Shown in pieces: positions 8,211 through 18,722 of a stretch of DNA of 64,000 nt. Both the position numbers and the translations under genes were made by a program. How positions within the stretch are numbered: position 1 is the first letter of the stretch; each line of letters starts with the position of its first letter. The notes under the pieces are model-generated. The model made no database searches and was not told where the DNA came from. It worked only from the letters and a program-made list of their open reading frames with translations. Source of the DNA: CAWUIH01 sp963922495 (GTDB taxonomy: Bacteria > Pseudomonadota > Gammaproteobacteria > Coxiellales > Coxiellaceae); NCBI GenBank assembly GCA_963922495.1, contig CAWUIH010000002.1, positions 8,778 to 72,777 on the forward strand, written 5' to 3'.

Positions 8211-11200
8211 ATGTTGACACAACCCGTTTCTGCCTCGCAAAAAAATTTTTGGCTAGAGTGGATAATCAATAAAGACAGTTGCCAATATAATGCATTGCTC
8301 GGATTTTGGCTAACCGGATCACTTCAGATTACTCGATTGCAACGTGCCTTATCCATCTACTGTAATGAATGGCACCATGGTGCTAAAAGTTTCTTTGTCG
8401 AGGAAAATGGCCAAATATTTCAGCGCTTTTTACCATCCATCGATCCAAACTTACAAATAGAGAAGTTAAGTGATCAACACCAATTAGAACAATCAGTTTT
8501 TGATTTTTCCACTCAACCATTTGACATTACCTCACCTCCATTGTCACGCTTTCTTCTGCTGCAGGTAACTACACGACAGTATTTACTCATCGCTAATTTT
8601 CATCACATCATCTTCGATGCAAGAACGGCTCACTCATTTATTGATACTATTTCATCGCTCTATGACTCTAAAAAAAACCTATCGACTAGACCGATCAAAT
8701 CTATTGCCGCTAAAACTACCACTGCTGCGGACTCAGACTACTGGATGCAAAAATTATTATCTGCTGATTTATACCTAGACTTACCAATAAAGCAACAAGC
8801 GCAAAAAACATCAGACATTATTCGATCTGTTTATACGACCTTGGGTAAAGAGTTATTAATTAAAACTAAGCGAATTGCTAAGCAACAGCGTACGACCCCA
8901 TTTTTAATGATGACCTCATTATTCGCTGCTTTCTTGTATCGTCAAATCAAACAGTCGAAATTTCTAATTAGTTACGTTGTTGATACGCGTTCAAAAGACC
9001 AAAAAAATTATCTTGGTTGTATGGTTAACTCTTTACCACTAGAATTTGATTTCTCACAACCCGCTAGTTTTGCGGCACTCATTGCTAAGACAACTCAACA
9101 GCGTAAAGATGATCGTTTGCATCAACATTTAGCAATGGCCGATGTTGTAAGTGATTTACGTAAATTGCGACACTTGGACCCAAATAATTTTTTAAATGTG
9201 AGTATTTTTGAAACTTATTTAGATAATCGTGGGCTATCTTTACCTGAGGTTGAATCTCATGCTTATCAATTTAGTCGTCGCGGTGGTGACGTTGAATTAG
9301 GCGTAGGGTTATCCATCATGGATGAATTACCGATTCGTATTGATTACAATGAGTCGTTATTTTCGGCGTCGGTAATTCATGTATTCGTCGCTCATTTTAA
9401 ACAATTTTATCAAGCTGCTTGTGAGTCAATAACACAAGAGGTGCAGACACTCAGCTATTTGCCCGCATCTATGGATGCGTCCCCTTTTGTGCGTTGGCAG
9501 CCGCAACCTGTGAAACCTATTTCTTTGATGGATGCCTTCCATGCATCGGTTAAACGCTTTCCGCATAAAATTGCTTTAATTGATGGAGATAAATCTTACA
9601 CCTACCAGGCATTGTTGCAAGAGGTAAAGTTAACCACGTTACAACTTAAAGAGGTTTGGCCGCATAACCAAAAGCAACCACGTGTTGCTTTAATGGCACA
9701 GCGCAAAGCGACAGATATTATTAGTCTGTTAGCTATTTTCGAGCTAGGTGCTACGTGTGTACCAATCGATGTAAAAATACCGGCTGAGCGTGTTAAAAAT
9801 ATTCTGTCGGATGCGAATATATCTATCGTGTTATCTGAAAATAAAGTAAAAGTACGTCGCACCACCGCAACGGCTAAAGAAGTCAATGATGATATTGCCT
9901 ATTGGATATATACTTCAGGCTCAACGGGAGAACCGAAGTCGGTTGGTATTCGCCGATACTCACTAGAATGTTATCTCTATAGTGCCATTGAACGTTATAA
10001 ACTGAAAGCCAGTGATCGTATACTTCAATTCACCTCATTATCCTTTGATCCCGCTTTCTTAGAGATATGCGGTGCTTTGTGTTGTGGGGCGAGCCTGGTT
10101 ATGCTCGACGAATCAGTATTATCCAGTGCAGCTGCATTCTTTGCATTTTGCCAATCTAATCAAGTCAGCTTCATTAACTGTTCTACCGCATACTGGCAGT
10201 TTCTGGCAACTCAAACGACACCATCTATTGCCCAAAATGTTCAATATCTACGAACGATAGTATTTGGTGGTGAAAAAGCGAGTCTTACTGCGTTGGCGCA
10301 ATGGCAAACTTTATTCGGGCAGGATATTCATTTGATTAATGCATATGGTCCTTCAGAAATTACTATAGATGCCTTAGCTTTTGATGTTAACAATACGATA
10401 GCTAGCGATATTGTGTTGCACTCAGTTCCGATTGGTTATCCATTGCCCCACGTGTCAATTAAAGTGGTTGATCAAGCTGGACAAACGGTAACCTGTGGTG
10501 AGCCTGGAGAGCTCTGGATCGCTGGGCCAACTTTGGCTGTAGGTATTCACGACACATGGTATCGTACTGGGGACCAAGTAAAATATCATACAGATGGTTG
10601 CATCGAGTTTATTGGACGTTTGGATCGACAAATAAAGTTTCGTGGCTATCGAATTGAACTGAGTGATATTGAGGCTTGCTTATGTAAAATTGTAGCTGTA
10701 AAAGCCGCGGTAGTGACAGTTGATAATAAAGTTACACCCAAGTTGTTGGCCTACCTTGTTACCGATCAAGACAATAGTTCGAGTCAATGGCGTGAGATTC
10801 TAGCAAAATATTTACCTGCTTATATGATCCCAGATCGATTTATTCGTATTACAGCCATTCCTTTGACTTTGCAAGGCAAAGTAGATTTTACGCAATTACC
10901 AGCATTATCCAGTCAAGAAGAGCAATCAAATATATTAATTGATAATCCTATTTTTAGACAATTGATGGTATTGTGGCAAGAATTATTTTCAGTCGAAACG
11001 ATTGAGCCTCATTACAGCTTGTTCCAATTTGGTGGTGGATCACTTAGTGCTATTTCGCTAGCGAATCGAATCCAAAAACAGTTTCGCGTTGTATGCGATG
11101 TTAATGCCGTTTTTCGTAACGATACACTAATTCTTCAAACAGCTTACATTACCGAATGCTTTAAACAACCGGCTAAGTTAATTTCTTATAGAGAACATTC

Positions 11201-14200
11201 AAATAGTCACCCTATTGTTCGTGCTCCACTATCTCCAATCCAGGAACGATTTTGGGCGATGCAACAATTTAATCCAGGTTTGTTGTCAGCATACAATGTT
11301 CCATATTGTTGTTCGATCGTTGGTGAGTTAATATTAAAAGATCTGTCAGCTGCAATTAATGAAGTGTTTGCTGCCTACCACTTAACACATGTGCGAGTCC
11401 GACAAGATGGTGATGATCTCTATCAAGAAGTAATTGATTTTACTCCCATATATCTGAGTAAACACATAGTTTCAATTGACCAGGTCAACGATCTGCTTGT
11501 AAGAGAATTTGATCGTAAATTCGATTTAACAAAAGGAATCTTATATCATGTGGATTGTTTACAGGTCGATATTAATCAGCATTTCTTGATTATTAATTGT
11601 CATCATTTCATCTGCGATGGTTGGTCATTAGATAAATTAATTTATGAAATTCTTCAACTTTACTATAGCAAGCAACAGCAGAAAAATAGTCGGTTTGTAT
11701 TAGCACAACCTTACCAATACTTAGATTACTGCGCATCACAAGCAGCCGATAGTATGCCACAAGAACAAGTCCGATCTTTTTGGGAAAGGTATTTAGATAA
11801 GATTCAACCGACTCAGTTGGCGTTGACTTGCATGGGCACTAAAGAGACTCATGAAGCGACGGTACATTCTTTTGCTATCGATATGCCTTTATTTCAATCT
11901 ATAAAATCATTAGCTAATTCGGTTGCTAAAACAGATTTTGTAATTTTTTTAGGCGCCTTTTTTATTCTATTATCTCGTTACAGTCAACAAACCAACAACG
12001 TGGTGGGTATCCCCATTCAGTGTCGAGATCGTGATCAACTCAGCAATGTGGTTGGACCATTAGTTAATATCTTACCAATGAAAAGTTGCCTGGTGAACAC
12101 GCAAAGTTTTATTGACTATTTGCACTGTTTAAGTAATCAAATTAATGAGTTAATGATTTATAAAGACACTCCATTTCAGGAAATTGTTCGTTACTGGTCA
12201 CGTCAGAGCGAAACATCAACACATCCGATTTTCACTATTTGTTTTAATTATGAGCAACGCCAACGTGTTTTATTTGACAAAAATGATTTAAAAGTTACGG
12301 TAGCAGCAACTCCAATCAGTAAAACTAAATATGACTTGCAGTGTTACCTTGAAGTTTATGAAGATCAAGTCACATGTCGATGGGTAGTTTGTCACGGATA
12401 CTGTAATACGGATTTTCTCGTAGTCATGCAGCAGCATTATGTGCATTTGCTAAAACAGATCATCGATTGCCCTCAACTGCCAATTTGTCGTTACAAGCTA
12501 TGGGACGCTTTAACGCAACGAATTTTACGGCATGATCAGTTGCCTATGAAGATAGAGTCGTATTTACGAGTTGACCAATTGGTAGAACGAGCTGCACAAA
12601 GGTACCCGCATGCTATTGCAATTGAAACAAATAAGCAAAAATTACTTTACTGCGATTTAATTCAGTTGATTGATCAGTGTTCTGAAAAGCTAAAAAAAGA
12701 GGGTATTTCTACTGGTGATGCAGTCGCGTTGTATGCTAGTGCATCTCCCGAATTAATTATTAATACGCTATCACTGTTTCGTCTTGGAGCAGTAGTATTA
12801 CTCTTGGACCCTGATTATGATCAACAGCACCTATTAAAAATGATTCGGGTCAGTGGGATACGGCGCGTTATCGCCTTAAATACACCACTACCACCAGAAA
12901 TGGTGGTGGATGATAAATCATCAGCCAGCAATAAACTCAACGGGGCAGCATATATCTTTTTTACCTCCGGTACTACAGGAGAACCCAAACAAATCAAAGG
13001 GACTCATCAAGGACTCAGTCATTTCTTACAATGGCAGCAGCGCGAATTTGCAATCAATTACCTTGATGTCGGGGTATTACTAACCAGCGTATCATTTGAC
13101 GTGGTATTACGCGATATGTTGCTACCATTAATTGTTGGAGCAAGGCTTACGATTCCGAATAATATAAATCGATATGATGGAATAGGGTTATTGCAATGGA
13201 TGGTTGACAAATCAGTCACGTTTATACACATGGTTCCCAGTCGTTTTGAGTCATGGCTATTAGCGTTAGAACAGCCGTTACGATTACCAATGTTACGAGC
13301 TATTTTTTTTGCAGGTGAGCAACTTACTGTACAGCATCTTAGGCTTGTTAAGAGCAAGCTAGTTCTGAAATCACCGATAATCGTTAACTTGTATGGCCCT
13401 ACAGAGACAACACTAGCAAAATTATTTTATCGTGTTACGGATACTTATCCAATGGATATTATTCCCGTAGGCCAACCGATGCCTGGTGCACAGTGTACTA
13501 TTTATAATGAACAAACAATGTGTGGCATAGGTGAACCAGGTATGGTGTTAATCCGCACCCCTTATCGTGCTGTTCCAGAGGAACGCTACCAAACGGGTGA
13601 CATTGGTGTGCGTCTACCGGATGGCAATGTACTACTGTTGGGGCGCGCAGATCAACAAGTTAAGATATCAGGCGTACGAGTCCACCTGGGCAGGTTGGCG
13701 TACCGGATTAAACAACATCCTGATATCCTCGATGCTGTGGTGCGAATAAGTTCCAATCGACCCGTTGTCTATTATCTGCCACAAGGAAATAGAACGCCAA
13801 AACGTGACGAATTAATAAAATTTCTGCAACCTTATTTTACACAAACAGTGATTCCAAGTTATTGGATACACTTGTCAACTTGGCCGTTAACGGTACGTGG
13901 TAAGCTTGATTATTCTAAGCTTCCCAAACCAAGTGAGGTTTGTTTACCAACAAATCAGACATCAACTTTAACTCGAACTGAGAAATCGATCTTAGCGATT
14001 TGGTACGAGGTGTTAGATACTAAAGCTATTCATCCAGAGGATGATTTCTTTTCAGTTGGCGGGCATTCATTATCATTGACACGTGTAATGGCTCGTATCA
14101 ATAAAGAATTTCAAATCACTATATCCGCCGCTGAGTTGTTTAAACATCGTAGTCTGCAGGCGATGGCTCAACTTGTTATCAAGACACGTGATGATAAGGG

Positions 14201-17200
14201 TTCAGTTGCCGCAGTTACCTTCTGTCGAGCGGCTGATCAGCAGAAATTCCTGCTATCTTCTCAGCAACAACGATTATGGTATCTTTGTCAACTAAACCGT
14301 GAGTCTACGGAGTATCATATTGCTTCAGCCTTTCTGGTCAAAGGAATATTTGATGTTAAAAAGTTTAAACGGTCTCTAATCCTACTAGCCTCACGTCATA
14401 CATTATTACGTAGTGTGGTTACTGCTGTTGATGACCAGTTATTTTTTCATGTTCATAACCCAAAAGGGCTGAGTACTGAATTGCCACTGACAGTTTCAAC
14501 GTTCAGCGGGGAGGACATTAATACAGAACTGCGTCGGTTAGTTCACTCTCCATTTGTACTACAAGGTCAATTGTTGTGGCGATGTCATATAATTAAATCA
14601 AGTAATAATTTTATTTTTCTAATGAATTGTCATCATCTTATCGCTGATGCTTGGTCAATACGTATATTTATGCAGGATTTATGCACACGAAATCTTTCAT
14701 CATCATTTATAGCGAGTTATGCAGATTACGTCACTTGGTCCATGCGCTACTTACAATCTAAACAGCAACAGACACGAGAAGCTTATTGGAAAAAGAAATT
14801 AATTAATTTTTCTGAGTTGAATTTACCAATCGACTACCCACGACCTGACCAGTCTCGTGGCAAAGGGCGGCAACTTTATTTTGAATGGAGTAAAACGCAA
14901 ACAAAAAAACTGCGAGACTTTGCGTATACTCATCGAATTACTGAGAGCACTGTATTATTGAGTGTCTATGCCATTATGTTAAGTCTATTTTCAGATCAAG
15001 ATGACTTATTGATTGGTATGCCATTCGCCAATCGGCCACTACCTGAGTTCGAGAAAACTTTTGGGCTGTTCGCTCAAACCTTGCCAATACGCTTAATATT
15101 ACAGCGCGAACTTCCAGTAATAGATATCTTAAATAATTGTCATAAATTAATGACAACGTTACAAGATCACCAAAATATTCAGCTAGAAAAGGTTATCAAT
15201 GAATTAAACGTCAAACGTACTCATTCGCGACTGCCGCTATATCAAGTAATGTTTAGTTTGCAAAACGTGTCTGATAATAATTCATTTTCCGCAGAAAATT
15301 TAGAATTTTGCGATTACTACTTTGATCCAGAAACGGCTAAGTGTGATTGTTACCTTGCTACATGGTTTGATCAGGATCGGTTACGCGGTTACTTTGAGTA
15401 CAATACCGATGTATTGATGAAGGAAACCATCGATTATTGGTGTGAGTTTTATCAAAAGCTTTTGTTACGCATTATGCAGTCCCCTTCATTGCCAATGCAA
15501 CATTGGATGTTTACAAAGGAAGCGTCAACGACTATTTGCACTCAGAAGTCACAATATGCTTTGATTGAATATTTTGATGCGTGTGCTGCTGCTCATGCTG
15601 ATAATATCGCTATTGAAACCTCCAACAATACCATTAGCTATAAGGTATTGAAGCAACGTTCTATGGTGCTAGCAAGCTACCTAATCGATAGGTATTCAGC
15701 TGAAATAGCGCAATCTACTTGTATTGGTGTTCATTTAATGCCAGGGATTGATTTCGTTGTGACTATTCTTGCGATATTGCGTTGTAGCAAAGCATATTTA
15801 CCCTTATCCAGGCACGACCCTACTGATCGTTTGCAATATATTATAAGCGATAACAATTGTTCGTTAATCATCAGTCACAACTCGGTAGAATCCTTAAACC
15901 AATTTGTAGTAGTGGTAGCGTTGGCAGAATCCGATGGTGAAATTAACGACTATCAGCAAGTAATTGAGATGCCTCCGTATAGAGTGGATCATCCTGCCTA
16001 TTGCATGTATACCTCCGGTTCAACCGGTTGCCCTAAGGGAGTAGTAGTCTCACAGCAGGCAGTAATTGACCTATTATATCGACCAGAATGGCTGATCATT
16101 AAGCAACAAGATGGCATTGGATTCTGTTCTGATGTAGCTTTTGATGCCTCAACCTTTGAGATTTGGGGTACACTACTTAATGGGGCACGTTTAATTCTCT
16201 TCCCTTTAGAACAAGGTTTGATTAATGGTATTACGATTTTATGGATGACTGCACGGTTATTCGAGTTTTACACTTTACGTGGTGCTTACAATTTTTCACA
16301 GCTACACTACTTAATTGTGGGCGGCGATATTATTAATCCGCTAGCAGTTCAGCGCTGTTTCGCTAATCCTACAAAACGGCCACAGTATTTGCTTAATGGT
16401 TATGGGCCTACGGAAGGTACTGTGTTTACTACAATTCACACTGTTACTTCACAGGATCAATATCGTATTTCTATTCCAATTGGCCACGCAGTTGCTGGGC
16501 GCCAAGTGGATGTTTGTGACAAACGAGGTAATGTGTTGTTGCCGTATGTACCGGGAGAATTATGGATAGGTGGAGCTGGTTTAGCTAATGGTTATTGGCA
16601 ACAAGATGATTTAAATTCAAAGTATTTCGTTATGAAGGAAAATAAGCGCTATTATCGAAGTGGTGATCTCGCTTATAAAGACAGCCAAGGGAATCTAATC
16701 TTCCTTGGACGTTTGGATAGACAAGTTAAAATACGTGGCTTTCGTGTTGAACTCGAGAGTATACAAAATCACCTGCTACAAATTTCTGGTGTAGTGGAGG
16801 CTTATGTCTGTAAACGTGTTTACGGTAACCGTAATCATTTACTAGGCTACTATGTGGCTCAATCCGAATTGAGTGAAAGAATTCTAAAGGACGAGTTGAG
16901 AAAGCGGCTACCTGATTATATGGTTCCCACCCGTCTAATAGCCGTAACACAATGGCCGCTAACATGTAACCATAAAATTGATATAGATAAGTTACCGCTG
17001 CCTGTAGGTCATACGCCAAAATTAGTATCAGAGTTGCTCACGAGTACTGAGCAACAACTCTTTACCATCTGGTCTAATGTGCTCGCCAACAAACCGAGTA
17101 GTGTTGATGATAATTTTTTTGAATTAGGCGGTGATTCGATTATTAGTATACAAATGTATCAACAAGCACAGCGTCAACAACTTCATTTTACATTCAAAGA

Positions 17201-18707
17201 TTTCTTGCAAACGCCAACGATTCGCCACTTAGCGCAAGTGTGCACTAAATCTGGTCCACAGCCTGATAATAGAGCAGCAACATTACCAATGGAGACCAGT
17301 GCTAATAGCCCAATACAGCAGTGGTTCTTTGATCAAGCTTTACCTCAAGTAGGTCATTTCAATCAATCTATATTGCTTAAAGTTGAATTTAATAATATTA
17401 ACGCAACGCTCCTAGAGAGGGCTTGGCTTCACGTATTAAAACAACAGCCAGTTTTCCGCACTCGGTTCTATCGTGATGTAACAACAGGCCATTGGCGTAA
17501 GGACTTTGTAGATGATAAACAATTCGCCACATCGTGCCATTTCATTCATAGTGACTGGAGAGGAGAGAATGATCAAAGATTTACGCGCTGGCAAGCTAAT
17601 TTTGACCTTACAAATGGTCCAATTATGACCATAGGACTGTTAAAAAACAAACAGCAACTGTGCCACTTACTAATCGTAATTCATCATCTCTATATTGATG
17701 CAGTATCATGGCGGGTACTGTTGTATCAGTTGGAACAAACCTATCTGGCTATGCACGAGCAACGTGCACTACCCCAGTTGAATAGCGCAATAAATTGCCA
17801 GCAGTGGATAGCACAGTTACGAGCTATGGAACAACAGGGTAAGTTCACTCAGGATGAAACGTATTGGTTATCAATTTGTCGAATGCCCAATCGATTTTGT
17901 CAGATTGATTCTCAAATGAGACCATGGAGAATCGTAAAAAAAATAGAATTCGATTTGGTTTTGAGCAAGGCAGCATTAACAATCACTCAGCGTTCTAAAG
18001 TTACCGTGCGTGAGTTACTATTATGCGCATTGTTACAAACATTGTGTCAGTCAGAAGAAGTCTCATACTTAAAAGTCAACTTAGAGCATCATGGTCGTGA
18101 AAACGATTTGCTGGGTGTACAAGTGGATTCAACAATAGGTTGGTTAACCTCGTTATTTCCAGTGTTATTGACGTTACCCAAAGAAAATCACGATCCCCGT
18201 CAAGTATTACTGGCGGTGCGAGAGGTTGTTAACCAGATTCCTAACCGAGGTATTTCCTATGGTGCATTATGTTGCTTCGGGGATGATGCAGTCAGTAAAA
18301 CTTTAAAGCAAGGGTTGTCTGATATTGTAGTTAACTATCTGGGTGATATTACAGTACAGAACCAGGCAGCATCAATTTTTAATGTGGTTTCAACGTCAGT
18401 GGGACAACGCACAGGCACTAACAATCCTCCACTTTTTGCTTTGGAAATCAACGCTTGGATGGAACAAAAAAAAATTCACGTCCATTGTACTTTTGATGGA
18501 AAAAAAGTCGACCCAAAAATGATTGTTACTATAACCCAACAATTTTCCGATCACTTCCAACAATTGTGTCGCCTGTTAGTTGACTATCGAGGTGGTTGGC
18601 AAACACCATCGGATTTCAGTCAGGTAGTATTATCTCAAGATGAAGTTGATTCGTTAACACAAGCGTCCAAATTATCCATGCAAGATTGTATAATTGAGGA
18701 GTTTTAG
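8211..18707 (+). CDS. NRPS1: C-A-T-C-A-T-C-A-T-E (modules 1-3)
   Basis: A 3498-aa synthetase. Approximate domains: C 1-430 (HHIIFDA ~131), A 440-905, T with GGGSLS ~942, C 1000-1430 (HHFICDG ~1130), A 1450-1910, T GGHSLS ~1950, C 2010-2430 (HHLIADA ~2141), A 2460-2940, T GGDSII ~2974, E 3030-3480 (HHLYIDA ~3158, LEHHGRE ~3291, VNYLG ~3374). By-eye specificity codes are DPLNVGAIDK (module 1, unassigned), DVRHFALLAK (module 2, unassigned) and DAFWIGGVFK (module 3, nearly the classic Val code); the terminal E domain predicts D-Val. A condensation domain at the very N-terminus with no docking domain, and an altered HHxxxDA where HHxxxDG is usual, fits a starter C that accepts an acyl group. The ATG is 2 bp after the aminotransferase stop. 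The acidic tail ends IIEEF and probably docks to NRPS2. The module 1 and 2 A domains have a shortened loop before the A7 motif. Confidence 0.93.
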   Translation: MLTQPVSASQKNFWLEWIINKDSCQYNALLGFWLTGSLQITRLQRALSIYCNEWHHGAKSFFVEENGQIFQRFLPSIDPNLQIEKLSDQHQLEQSVFDFSTQPFDITSPPLSRFLLLQVTTRQYLLIANFHHIIFDARTAHSFIDTISSLYDSKKNLSTRPIKSIAAKTTTAADSDYWMQKLLSADLYLDLPIKQQAQKTSDIIRSVYTTLGKELLIKTKRIAKQQRTTPFLMMTSLFAAFLYRQIKQSKFLISYVVDTRSKDQKNYLGCMVNSLPLEFDFSQPASFAALIAKTTQQRKDDRLHQHLAMADVVSDLRKLRHLDPNNFLNVSIFETYLDNRGLSLPEVESHAYQFSRRGGDVELGVGLSIMDELPIRIDYNESLFSASVIHVFVAHFKQFYQAACESITQEVQTLSYLPASMDASPFVRWQPQPVKPISLMDAFHASVKRFPHKIALIDGDKSYTYQALLQEVKLTTLQLKEVWPHNQKQPRVALMAQRKATDIISLLAIFELGATCVPIDVKIPAERVKNILSDANISIVLSENKVKVRRTTATAKEVNDDIAYWIYTSGSTGEPKSVGIRRYSLECYLYSAIERYKLKASDRILQFTSLSFDPAFLEICGALCCGASLVMLDESVLSSAAAFFAFCQSNQVSFINCSTAYWQFLATQTTPSIAQNVQYLRTIVFGGEKASLTALAQWQTLFGQDIHLINAYGPSEITIDALAFDVNNTIASDIVLHSVPIGYPLPHVSIKVVDQAGQTVTCGEPGELWIAGPTLAVGIHDTWYRTGDQVKYHTDGCIEFIGRLDRQIKFRGYRIELSDIEACLCKIVAVKAAVVTVDNKVTPKLLAYLVTDQDNSSSQWREILAKYLPAYMIPDRFIRITAIPLTLQGKVDFTQLPALSSQEEQSNILIDNPIFRQLMVLWQELFSVETIEPHYSLFQFGGGSLSAISLANRIQKQFRVVCDVNAVFRNDTLILQTAYITECFKQPAKLISYREHSNSHPIVRAPLSPIQERFWAMQQFNPGLLSAYNVPYCCSIVGELILKDLSAAINEVFAAYHLTHVRVRQDGDDLYQEVIDFTPIYLSKHIVSIDQVNDLLVREFDRKFDLTKGILYHVDCLQVDINQHFLIINCHHFICDGWSLDKLIYEILQLYYSKQQQKNSRFVLAQPYQYLDYCASQAADSMPQEQVRSFWERYLDKIQPTQLALTCMGTKETHEATVHSFAIDMPLFQSIKSLANSVAKTDFVIFLGAFFILLSRYSQQTNNVVGIPIQCRDRDQLSNVVGPLVNILPMKSCLVNTQSFIDYLHCLSNQINELMIYKDTPFQEIVRYWSRQSETSTHPIFTICFNYEQRQRVLFDKNDLKVTVAATPISKTKYDLQCYLEVYEDQVTCRWVVCHGYCNTDFLVVMQQHYVHLLKQIIDCPQLPICRYKLWDALTQRILRHDQLPMKIESYLRVDQLVERAAQRYPHAIAIETNKQKLLYCDLIQLIDQCSEKLKKEGISTGDAVALYASASPELIINTLSLFRLGAVVLLLDPDYDQQHLLKMIRVSGIRRVIALNTPLPPEMVVDDKSSASNKLNGAAYIFFTSGTTGEPKQIKGTHQGLSHFLQWQQREFAINYLDVGVLLTSVSFDVVLRDMLLPLIVGARLTIPNNINRYDGIGLLQWMVDKSVTFIHMVPSRFESWLLALEQPLRLPMLRAIFFAGEQLTVQHLRLVKSKLVLKSPIIVNLYGPTETTLAKLFYRVTDTYPMDIIPVGQPMPGAQCTIYNEQTMCGIGEPGMVLIRTPYRAVPEERYQTGDIGVRLPDGNVLLLGRADQQVKISGVRVHLGRLAYRIKQHPDILDAVVRISSNRPVVYYLPQGNRTPKRDELIKFLQPYFTQTVIPSYWIHLSTWPLTVRGKLDYSKLPKPSEVCLPTNQTSTLTRTEKSILAIWYEVLDTKAIHPEDDFFSVGGHSLSLTRVMARINKEFQITISAAELFKHRSLQAMAQLVIKTRDDKGSVAAVTFCRAADQQKFLLSSQQQRLWYLCQLNRESTEYHIASAFLVKGIFDVKKFKRSLILLASRHTLLRSVVTAVDDQLFFHVHNPKGLSTELPLTVSTFSGEDINTELRRLVHSPFVLQGQLLWRCHIIKSSNNFIFLMNCHHLIADAWSIRIFMQDLCTRNLSSSFIASYADYVTWSMRYLQSKQQQTREAYWKKKLINFSELNLPIDYPRPDQSRGKGRQLYFEWSKTQTKKLRDFAYTHRITESTVLLSVYAIMLSLFSDQDDLLIGMPFANRPLPEFEKTFGLFAQTLPIRLILQRELPVIDILNNCHKLMTTLQDHQNIQLEKVINELNVKRTHSRLPLYQVMFSLQNVSDNNSFSAENLEFCDYYFDPETAKCDCYLATWFDQDRLRGYFEYNTDVLMKETIDYWCEFYQKLLLRIMQSPSLPMQHWMFTKEASTTICTQKSQYALIEYFDACAAAHADNIAIETSNNTISYKVLKQRSMVLASYLIDRYSAEIAQSTCIGVHLMPGIDFVVTILAILRCSKAYLPLSRHDPTDRLQYIISDNNCSLIISHNSVESLNQFVVVVALAESDGEINDYQQVIEMPPYRVDHPAYCMYTSGSTGCPKGVVVSQQAVIDLLYRPEWLIIKQQDGIGFCSDVAFDASTFEIWGTLLNGARLILFPLEQGLINGITILWMTARLFEFYTLRGAYNFSQLHYLIVGGDIINPLAVQRCFANPTKRPQYLLNGYGPTEGTVFTTIHTVTSQDQYRISIPIGHAVAGRQVDVCDKRGNVLLPYVPGELWIGGAGLANGYWQQDDLNSKYFVMKENKRYYRSGDLAYKDSQGNLIFLGRLDRQVKIRGFRVELESIQNHLLQISGVVEAYVCKRVYGNRNHLLGYYVAQSELSERILKDELRKRLPDYMVPTRLIAVTQWPLTCNHKIDIDKLPLPVGHTPKLVSELLTSTEQQLFTIWSNVLANKPSSVDDNFFELGGDSIISIQMYQQAQRQQLHFTFKDFLQTPTIRHLAQVCTKSGPQPDNRAATLPMETSANSPIQQWFFDQALPQVGHFNQSILLKVEFNNINATLLERAWLHVLKQQPVFRTRFYRDVTTGHWRKDFVDDKQFATSCHFIHSDWRGENDQRFTRWQANFDLTNGPIMTIGLLKNKQQLCHLLIVIHHLYIDAVSWRVLLYQLEQTYLAMHEQRALPQLNSAINCQQWIAQLRAMEQQGKFTQDETYWLSICRMPNRFCQIDSQMRPWRIVKKIEFDLVLSKAALTITQRSKVTVRELLLCALLQTLCQSEEVSYLKVNLEHHGRENDLLGVQVDSTIGWLTSLFPVLLTLPKENHDPRQVLLAVREVVNQIPNRGISYGALCCFGDDAVSKTLKQGLSDIVVNYLGDITVQNQAASIFNVVSTSVGQRTGTNNPPLFALEINAWMEQKKIHVHCTFDGKKVDPKMIVTITQQFSDHFQQLCRLLVDYRGGWQTPSDFSQVVLSQDEVDSLTQASKLSMQDCIIEEF

Positions 18708-18722
18708 GATGAGAAGGAACAT

